Assembly (NCBI GenBank): GCA_905221615.1
Contig: CAJNDT010000001.1
Location: 62,001 to 126,000, forward strand
Length of the DNA: 64,000 bases
DNA from: Symbiodinium sp. CCMP2592
Lineage: Eukaryota > Sar > Dinophyceae > Suessiales > Symbiodiniaceae
Direction of reading: 5' to 3'
In this document: positions 57,706 to 64,000 of the stretch, piece by piece
Layout of the letters: each line of letters opens with the position of its first letter
How positions within the stretch are numbered: the first letter of the stretch is position 1
The notes under the pieces: generated by a model
Told to the model about the DNA's origin: nothing
The model's input: only the letters and a program-made list of their open reading frames with translations
Databases searched by the model: none
Made by a program: the position numbers and the translations under genes

Positions 57706-57789
57706 AGCGGGGAGGTTCCTTGATGATCGTATCAGTGCTCTTAAATCTAGACTGCTTAGCTTCGCGCTTAGCGTCTGATTTGCTTCTCA
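57698..57789 (-). other. ORF2/ORF3 overlap (RT to RNase H frame change)
   Basis: ORF2 ends TAT GAC TAA and ORF3 begins ATG ACT AAG, sharing ATGACTAA. The ORF3 frame is open upstream to a TGA at 57789-57787, so the frames overlap by about 28 codons, in the +1 sense. Either stop-restart on the overlapping ATG, a +1/-2 frameshift, or a recent inactivating indel would explain it. A GGCC hairpin (57792-57811) ends just upstream of the overlap. Confidence 0.7.
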
Positions 57790-60700
57790 TCGGCCTGCCC
57801 TTTCGGGCGGCAGCAGCGAGCTTAAAGTCGTCTGCCGTCGTTGGCATGATAGAGAAGATTGTTTTGCCCGTCCACCACTCGTTTCGCCTAGCAGGGCCCC
57901 CCTGATTGGAATCATCCTGTATCTGATCTCCATTCTCAAACTCTGTTATGCGTTCAGTTCCCAGAGTGGGAAACTGTCTCATGTCGTCTTCACTTGGTAC
58001 GTACAAACGCTTTCTGGGGTACCTGTGATGTCTGATTGCAAGCGCAGCATCCGGATCAACCTCCCAATAATCTTCTGTTCTACTCGGCCTGGAGTTTCCT
58101 CCGGCTGCTGGTGCTGCAATTTTCTTGTCGAAGACATAAGCAAAAGGATGTGCGCTGCGGTCAAGCATAACACCGTTCTGCTCTCGATGATTGCAACCAA
58201 AGTATCTCCCAAAAGGTTCCGAAGGATCCATATCCAAAACCTTCCCAATCCCCTCCCATCCCTTAGCAAGATTGTCCTTTGGTCCTGCCATTTTGAAATC
58301 GTCGACGTAGACGACGAGGAGGAGATCTAATTCCGGATGGTAAAAGATACTTTGCCATATATCTGGAAGAACCGGGATCCACCCTATGCTCTTCAACTGA
58401 GCAGTGCAGTGTCGTTCCCAGATGCCGCCGCTGTCAGGATGTCCATACAAAGCAAGTCTGAGAGGACAAACTGGGTCGCGAAAATTGCGCCACTCGGGCG
58501 GTCGACGATTCTTGGGAAGTCGAACCCAAGTCGCAATCCCTTTGAACAAAGCTTGAGTATACGCTTGTCGAGCATCAGCTTGCTGTTTTGCATAGCCTGG
58601 TTGGCTTCCGAACACATCGATGATTTTACCCGCTTCCATACTTGCAGGGCTAGAACCCAGTTCGGCGAAGATCGCGTGATCCGCATTTTCATCTCGAACC
58701 TGGTTCCCCTGGAACACAGAGCGTCCCTTGTAGTACTTAAGCGGATTGCCATCCTGCAACTCGGAACCCTTAAGGCTGCAAATCTCGAACACGTTCCCGA
58801 AGTGAGCCTTTTCGCCTTTTGCCTTGGTTTCAGACAAGACGTCGTCGTACTCACGAACTTGTTTCTCAAGCCAACACCCTTTATCAAGAAGTTTCTTCCA
58901 TTCTTTGTCCATAGCAGCCTGAGCCTCAGGGTTTCTGGCAACGTCATTCTGATTGATAAGCTTGGCAACCACAGCGAAAAGATCCTCGCAAGTTTCCTCT
59001 AGCTTATCCAGAAATAAACCGTGCAACCTCTCCCCATCCTCAGGCGTCCTCGGTCGATGAGGTTCTCGATGTCCAAGGAGAACAGGCATAGCGGGAGCTT
59101 CTTTCTCTCGTTCTTCTTTTAATCTAGCTTCCTCCCGCGCAACCTTCTTCTCCCATCGTTCGATTTCCTCTTTTCGTTGTTGTGCGGAATACATGTGCCA
59201 GAATTCAGACGGGACATCAGGGGGTCTTTTGGAGCCTTTCTTGTTCCTCACGAGTCTAACCCCATCCCAATTGTAACCAGCAGGAACCGGTCTACCATCA
59301 GGATATTTCGTGGGATCAAACAGGTCACCTTTGGAACTAGATGATGGCTCACTGGGCTTAGGCGCGGCCTCACCTTTCGGTGGGCTTTGATCGTCATCGG
59401 GTTCGGGTTCGGATAAGCCGATTTCATCAAGAAGTTCGCCTGCCTCACGAAGTCCCCGTTCCTTTTCTTCATCTGAAGCATGAATGTTCTGATCATCCAA
59501 CAGTGGAACCTCGTGTGCCTCGCGATCCTTGATCCTTCCCGATTGAAGTGGGAACTCAAAACTTCCCTCAATCAACTCAACGCGCTTAGCCCTGATGACC
59601 TTGAGGTTTCCGTCCTCAATGGCAAACTGTGCGTCTTTCACGGGTGCAATCAAATACTCCTTCTTCCAAACAAACCCTGGTTGGATATGGTATCCCAGGA
59701 AGATCCCTTCAACCCCAGTTGACGAAAACTTGGAAGTCTCCGGAACATTCTGTTTAGGGTTATGCCAATACAAGACCTTAGCTCCGAAAGGAACAATCAA
59801 TCCCGCAAAGGACTCCCCAAAGCGTGCCTCCCATGGGATTTCACCAGTATCCACTCGTTTTGTGAGATTGAGCGCAATGGAGTGGTGCTGAGCTGCTAAA
59901 GGCCAAAACCGTTCTGGAAGACCGGCTTGCTCCAAGTTCGAGCGCGTACCCTCTAGTACGGTGCGGATTTCCCGTTCGATGACGGCCTTAGTTTCATCCA
60001 CGTACTCTCTAGAGGTGTTGTGCCTACATCGGAGTTCCTTCACAGCTGCTCCCAACTCCGGCGCGTTGTCAGAGTAAATAACCCCAACTTCGTCTTGCGT
60101 ACCGAAAAAGTGCAGAAGGTCCTCATGCACTTGTTCCGATGATTTTGTTGCGCTAGGATACACATACCTGAATTGCGAAAACACATCTTTGATAACAAGC
60201 GCCACCCTCTCATCCTGAAATCCAAAGTCCCTCAGATCTCTTGTCACGAGATGATCAATGGTAACATGATCCCCATACTTTTCACTGTGTATGGTCGAAG
60301 ATCCCCCCTTTCTTCGAGCTTGGGGAGATAGCATCTTCGCCTTTTGGCACACTTTGCAGAATGGGTTCTTAGGACGATGGCAGAATTGATGATGGATGCT
60401 TTCGGCCTCGGCGCGAAGCCGGGCTTCTTGCGAGATTTCCCTTCCCTCATCTTCTTCCTTGTCACTATCGGGCTCGATTAAGGGGTCGTCTTCGGGTCTT
60501 TTGAAAGCAGTAATCGACAGAATTGGCGATCCATCAATCTTTTGATTTTTAACCCTTAGACTTCTGATGTCAACAGAATCCTCAATCTTGCTCCAAGCAG
60601 AGTCCTTGTAGATCCAAGTGGTCCTTAGCACGAACCTTGGATGACGAGGTGCAGGTACTCGCAAAGCCTTTGGCCGATGACCAATAATGATCTTTGATGC

Positions 60701-60858
60701 GGCAATTTCACTGCTAGTGATCCAACCTGGCTTGGCTAAATCTTTAGGCTTGATTGCAATTGGTGGTGCAGCATTGATTGCTTCTTCTATCTCGGAGTCG
60801 CTATGAACGACTCTTTCATCCCCGGCCGGTCCTCTCGGACGGCTTTCTACTGGAAACC
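57698..60858 (-). CDS. ORF2: integrase and reverse transcriptase (Pol part 1)
   Basis: The frame is open from 60889 and lies -1 relative to ORF1. There is no good ATG near its start; the first in-frame near-start is TTG at 60664, which supports expression by -1 frameshifting. Residues below are numbered from that TTG (988 residues). An HHCC-type zinc-binding segment ends in CKVC (C103, C106). The integrase core has D137 (TIDHLV), D199 (YSDNAPE) and E230 (VIEREIRT). A copia-type region after the core includes GIFLGYHIQPG. A charged Pro/Glu-rich linker spans 380-530. Reverse transcriptase covers about 555-840, with D697 (ADARQAYTQA) and the catalytic YVDD at 786-789. The frame ends PPRYD-TAA before RNase H, which is encoded by the next ORF. 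The usual copia Pol is one continuous frame, so this split is unusual. Confidence 0.9.
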
Positions 60859-60859
60859 C
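60824..60859 (-). promoter_or_regulatory. Predicted -1 ribosomal frameshift signal (Gag-Pro to Pol)
   Basis: The minus strand reads G GGT TTC in the ORF1 frame at 60859-60853, an exact X-XXY-YYZ slippery heptamer. CAG and the ORF1 stop TAG follow, so the spacer is 9 nt (CAGTAGAAA). A hairpin then begins at 60843: GCC GTCC GAGA GGAC C GGCC. After a -1 slip the next frame runs directly into ORF2. The overlap of the two frames is only about 14 codons, so this is the natural place for the shift. Heptamer, spacer and stem-loop are all seen; function is inferred from the known architecture of -1 sites. Confidence 0.7.
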
Positions 60860-63800
60860 GAAGACTCGTCCTCCGCAGGTGCCGCCAGTTCAACCTTGAC
60901 TGTACCGGCGTTAAACACCTGAGTTCCAGCAGATTTCTGGGAATCATCAGCACTTGCTGGGCTCGCTACCGAGTCATCATTTGAGATCACTGGGACTCTA
61001 CCCTTCATCTTACACTTGATGACTTTACCATCGGGAGCTATGAAGTATGGAACCTTGCCCGCAGGCCAATGGAAATCATATCCATCGTCCATGCATCTTC
61101 TCCCAACAGAACAAACCGGTGGCGTGCTTTCCAGTAGATAGCACTCAATGTTTTGCTTCAGTTCAGGCATCGGGATGTTGGTTGACTTGATTCCCTGAAC
61201 TGGACCATTAGCTGTAATCAAGTTGACCGGCCTACTAGCGTTTTCGATGGGAGCCTCTGGATAGTAGATAGAGTGATCGTGCCTACTGATCAGATCTTCT
61301 TCACTGCCAGTATCGGCGAGGAATTCTAATCCCGCATTAAAGCTAGAGCATGCTGTTCTTTCCACGCTAGAACACAGCTCGCACTTCAACACTGCAACTG
61401 GGATCTCACCCTCTTCGCAGTCATCTGTGCACTCGTACTCACAGTGGCTTTCAATCCCATTGAGCATACAGGACATGATCCTGGCAAGCTCGTTCGCTGT
61501 TCTTATGGCCGTGCTTAGGTCCTGAACTGGAGGCTTTGGGCAGCTTTCAGCATCCAAGTAACAAACTTCGAAAGTTCGCGGTTTGGTCCTATGCTTCTTA
61601 CCCTTACCATCCAATGGAATCTCCCGAATGCTTGGCTTCTCCTTGAACCTTAATTTCTTGAACGTTCCTGAAGCATCACCCTTAACGCCTTGCCCATTGG
61701 GCACAGCTGCCAGCGCATACGAAATGCAACAAGCTGCCGTGCGTCCGCCAGACTTTTCCTTGCTCTTGGACCTGCCCCTGTGTTTCTTTTCCTTCTTTGC
61801 TTTAGGATCCGGGGTCGGGCTCCTAGGCTTTTCATCGTTCTTCGCAGGGGCGGCCTGCTCGGTAGGAGCGGCGTCAGTTGGATTGGGCTTATCTTGATGC
61901 AGGAACCTACAGTCTTTGCCTTTGTTGCACTTGCCTTTCTTCCAAAAGGTGCAAATCGCGTTGATCTTCTTCTGAGGCGTTCGATGAGGACTTGGGGATC
62001 TTGACTTTGGTTTGTGGAGAAACTTACACTTGTCGCCTCTTGTGCATTTTCCTTTCTGGAAGTCGTAACAAACCTGTTGTGTTTTGGGACTCTGAGATCT
62101 AGGCGGTGTTCGTTGGCTCGATCCTTTGCTGCTTGTTCTGGATTTTGAGCTACTTCGGGACATGCTTCTTCCACGGCCTCCTCGTGAAGAGGGGCGACGT
62201 TCAGATCCGTACGCTGGGGCCCCGTATCTATCGCCATGCGACTTAGCGATGCGGTCACGGTTCTTACGCATCCGTTCTCTAGTTAGATGCTCCCTAATGG
62301 CATTGACGAGGAATTCATACGTGTGTACGGGGTTTCCTTCCTTTGCCCTGTCGTACAGCTGAAGATCGTACTTGATGTGGTGGGATTTCCGAATTTCCCT
62401 CAGCAAAATGTCCCTCAAGGTAACTTCATCCGGAACATGACTCATTCCAGCAATCACCGACTCGAAGTTGTAAAGGAAGGTAGCCAAATCGTCCCCAACC
62501 AACTTCACTTTTAGAAGGTCTTCTACGCTATAGAGGCTTCCGACTTCTTCATTAGTCTTAAAGTGTTGATGAAACATCCACAACACTTGTCTTCCCCTGA
62601 CGGCACGTCCTCCTGTGGCCTCTGTTTCTTTGAAGTTTAGGACTTGCCTTGAAATCTCTCCTCTAGCGACTCTGGTAAGTGCAGCCAACAACTTCGTGTC
62701 CAATGTTAAGAATTTCCCAGTGTCATGTAAGGACTTGAGGGTAGCCTCTTTATCATATACTTCCTGCACCCAGCGAAATGCCTCATCCGGGCGATCGCTC
62801 GCAGCCCGCACAATCTCGCGGACCGAGATCCGCCACGATCGGTAGGTCTCTGGATTAGGGTAATCGGGAAGCTTGATGCTTTCGGCTTCTTTCACCTTTG
62901 GTTTGCCCTCTTCATCTTCGGTCTTAGGGGTAAGCAAGCGTGCTGCCCTAATCAATGCCTCAGCTCCGAAATCAACATGTGGAACCCCGTCTGGGTCAAC
63001 AGTCGCCGGCTTACCCGCTTGGGCAGCTTTAGGGGACTTTTCCTTTTGTGGCTCTCTGTTCTCAAACCCAGGTGGTACAGAAGTTCCTTGCGGAGGTTCC
63101 TGAGCTTGCGGCGTTCTTCCGAAGATGTCCTTCATGTTCTCGGGAATCTCAAATGGATTTGAGAACGGGACAGCAGGATTAGGTCCTGGCTTCGGCGTGG
63201 CATATTGTTTGCCCGCTTCGTCCGCATTGGCTTCCATTCTTAAGGCTCGTTCTGCGGCAGCCAGTTCATCCTGCAGTCTGTCGTTTTGTGCACTCATTTC
63301 AGCGATTTCAGTAATGAAACGCCGTTCCATACTCGCTTCGGTTTCTTCAAGAACTTGTTTGAATCGGATTCCAAGAAAATCAAGATGTTGTGCTTTGTTG
63401 CGTTCGCTCTCAGCAATCAGAGTGGTTCTGAGCTTAGCGATTTCCGACTGATGTCGTTGTTGGAAAATTGATTCCAGAATGTTCATTTCATTCCTGCATG
63501 TTGCAACTTCGTTCAACAAAAACTTTTCCCTTTGGGATGCGTTGAACTCAAATTCCGCAAACTGTGCTTCGCATTCTGCCATCTTCACCTCATGAAGGCG
63601 CTCGGCCTGTTCAGCCATGCCAGCCATTCTCACAAGATTATCATGCGATTGTTGGTTCAGAATGCTTGCGTGTCTTCTTTCAGCATCTGCCTCCGTTCGC
63701 TCTATTGCCATTCTTTGTTGTTCGGCTGTTTCACCCTGGTTCACAACATTGTACAAGGTATACTGCACGTTTGAGATGTCGACCGTTGGATTTGAGACAA

Positions 63801-63999
63801 ATGGAGATAGGGTAGGACCCACTGGACCGAAGATCCTATCAAGTGCTTGGGATCCTGAGCTCGGTGCCGTAGGGCCCGCGCCAGCTGCTGCGAGTTGTTC
63901 ATCAAGCAGTCGAGCTCTTGTTTCGTCGTCCATCTCGTCCGATGATACTTCGGTTGTTTCTCCCTTTTCAGTAGTGAGCAGGGAGGGCGAAGTACTCAT
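60847..63999 (-). CDS. ORF1: Gag with tandem CCCH zinc fingers, plus aspartic protease
   Basis: 1,050 codons from ATG (MSTSPSLL) at the window edge; an earlier start outside the window is possible. Residues about 90-265 are a charged, Gln/Glu-rich predicted coiled coil. Residues about 375-575 are helical and occupy the capsid position. Residues 600-640 are Ser/Arg-rich. Two CCCH fingers (C-x7-C-x5-C-x3-H) lie at 644-662 and 683-701, where copia Gag normally has one CCHC knuckle, and are presumed to bind element RNA. The aspartic protease active site is LADTGSEEDLI with D896. The C-terminus is Ser/Asp-rich and ends FQ-TAG. The slippery heptamer GGGTTTC (60859-60853) lies one codon before the stop, so the product is probably made both as Gag-Pro and as a Gag-Pro-Pol fusion. 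Motifs are seen directly; the capsid assignment is inferred from position. Confidence 0.88.
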   Translation of the reverse strand: MSTSPSLLTTEKGETTEVSSDEMDDETRARLLDEQLAAAGAGPTAPSSGSQALDRIFGPVGPTLSPFVSNPTVDISNVQYTLYNVVNQGETAEQQRMAIERTEADAERRHASILNQQSHDNLVRMAGMAEQAERLHEVKMAECEAQFAEFEFNASQREKFLLNEVATCRNEMNILESIFQQRHQSEIAKLRTTLIAESERNKAQHLDFLGIRFKQVLEETEASMERRFITEIAEMSAQNDRLQDELAAAERALRMEANADEAGKQYATPKPGPNPAVPFSNPFEIPENMKDIFGRTPQAQEPPQGTSVPPGFENREPQKEKSPKAAQAGKPATVDPDGVPHVDFGAEALIRAARLLTPKTEDEEGKPKVKEAESIKLPDYPNPETYRSWRISVREIVRAASDRPDEAFRWVQEVYDKEATLKSLHDTGKFLTLDTKLLAALTRVARGEISRQVLNFKETEATGGRAVRGRQVLWMFHQHFKTNEEVGSLYSVEDLLKVKLVGDDLATFLYNFESVIAGMSHVPDEVTLRDILLREIRKSHHIKYDLQLYDRAKEGNPVHTYEFLVNAIREHLTRERMRKNRDRIAKSHGDRYGAPAYGSERRPSSRGGRGRSMSRSSSKSRTSSKGSSQRTPPRSQSPKTQQVCYDFQKGKCTRGDKCKFLHKPKSRSPSPHRTPQKKINAICTFWKKGKCNKGKDCRFLHQDKPNPTDAAPTEQAAPAKNDEKPRSPTPDPKAKKEKKHRGRSKSKEKSGGRTAACCISYALAAVPNGQGVKGDASGTFKKLRFKEKPSIREIPLDGKGKKHRTKPRTFEVCYLDAESCPKPPVQDLSTAIRTANELARIMSCMLNGIESHCEYECTDDCEEGEIPVAVLKCELCSSVERTACSSFNAGLEFLADTGSEEDLISRHDHSIYYPEAPIENASRPVNLITANGPVQGIKSTNIPMPELKQNIECYLLESTPPVCSVGRRCMDDGYDFHWPAGKVPYFIAPDGKVIKCKMKGRVPVISNDDSVASPASADDSQKSAGTQVFNAGTVKVELAAPAEDESSGFQ

Positions 64000-64000
64000 G

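Larger units (their letters stand above)
51475..62195 (-). repeat. Dispersed covarying GGCC hairpin family (16 copies)
   Basis: On the + strand each copy reads C-GGCC-T-N4-loop(4-5)-N'4-GGC. Copies start at 51475, 52837, 53234, 53680, 53965, 55286, 55883, 56622, 57050, 57792, 58086, 59366, 60404, 60824, 61852 and 62175, each 20 or 21 nt long. Stems are CGGC, CAGC, GCCC, CCTC, CCAC, GGCT, GGTC, GGAG, CACC, GTCC and GCTC, each paired perfectly with its complement. On the RNA (minus) strand loops include GAAA, GAGA, TAAC and TCGC. The T opposite nothing is a constant bulge (G in the 60824 copy). All copies have the same orientation and lie in coding sequence in different frames, except 60824, just after the ORF1 stop in the overlap with ORF2. 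I found none elsewhere in the window. A possible decayed copy lies near 63005. Confidence 0.85.
51001..64000 (-). mobile_element. Ty1/copia-class LTR retrotransposon, 5' end outside window
   Basis: About 13 kb of minus-strand coding sequence in the order Gag, protease, integrase, reverse transcriptase, RNase H. Integrase before reverse transcriptase is the diagnostic order of the Ty1/copia superfamily. The block is free of the TTTAGGG repeats and MITEs that fill the rest of the window, and its three long open frames are intact apart from the two frame changes between them, so the insertion looks young or still functional. The 5' LTR and leader lie beyond position 64000. On the 3' side a purine run (minus strand, 51015-51006) is followed by TGTAG at 51005, a possible polypurine tract and 3' LTR start. 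The accessory region after RNase H makes it far longer than the usual 5-6 kb copia element. Family recognition is from motifs I can see; the exact boundaries are inferred. Confidence 0.88.

Overview
The window looks like nuclear DNA of a dinoflagellate, most likely a member of the Symbiodiniaceae/Suessiales. The reasons are the very dense interstitial TTTAGGG/CCCTAAA telomere-type repeats, a U6 snRNA-like sequence, the crowd of short inverted-repeat elements, and a Ty1/copia-class retrotransposon whose Gag carries tandem CCCH zinc fingers. The assignment rests on family resemblance, not on a database search.

Region 1 to about 50,990 has no long gene. It is a mosaic of degenerate telomeric repeats, microsatellites and more than 40 short (about 75-150 bp) terminal-inverted-repeat, MITE-like elements in at least 14 families. 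Between them lie short blocks (60-230 bp) that read as protein and are probably exons of intron-rich genes. Many of these blocks are open on both strands, so strand and joins cannot be settled here. One MITE family (copies near 2.04, 10.26 and 25.2 kb) has ends that fall at splice-like CTGAG/CTCAG boundaries next to such blocks, so part of the MITE load may be introner-derived. A clear non-coding gene-like feature is a U6 snRNA copy at 11.52-11.62 kb (minus strand), which lacks a 3' T run. A 450-bp tandem duplication lies at 1.1-2.0 kb, and a 540-bp element with roughly 80-90-bp inverted arms lies at 42.1-42.7 kb.

Region about 51,000 to 64,000 (minus strand) is one long copia-type retrotransposon. 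Its 5' end lies beyond the window. In transcript order it has: ORF1 (Gag, two CCCH fingers, aspartic protease); ORF2 (integrase, then reverse transcriptase with YVDD), in the -1 frame and preceded by a GGGTTTC slippery heptamer, a 9-nt spacer and a hairpin; and ORF3 (RNase H plus about 1,780 extra residues), overlapping ORF2 by 8 nt in the +1 frame. The extension of ORF3 contains a TET/JBP-like 2-oxoglutarate/Fe(II) dioxygenase module, an SGNH-hydrolase-like module, a Tpt1/KptA-like RNA 2'-phosphotransferase module, a zinc ribbon and a Trp-rich tail.

The most unusual signal is a family of 16 hairpins of 20-21 nt dispersed through all three ORFs, all in one orientation. They share a frame of GGCC, one bulged base, four stem bases, a 4-5 nt loop, the four complementary bases and GGC. 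The stem sequence varies between copies (11 different 4-bp stems) but is always perfectly complementary. One copy is placed exactly where the stimulator of the Gag-Pol frameshift should be.
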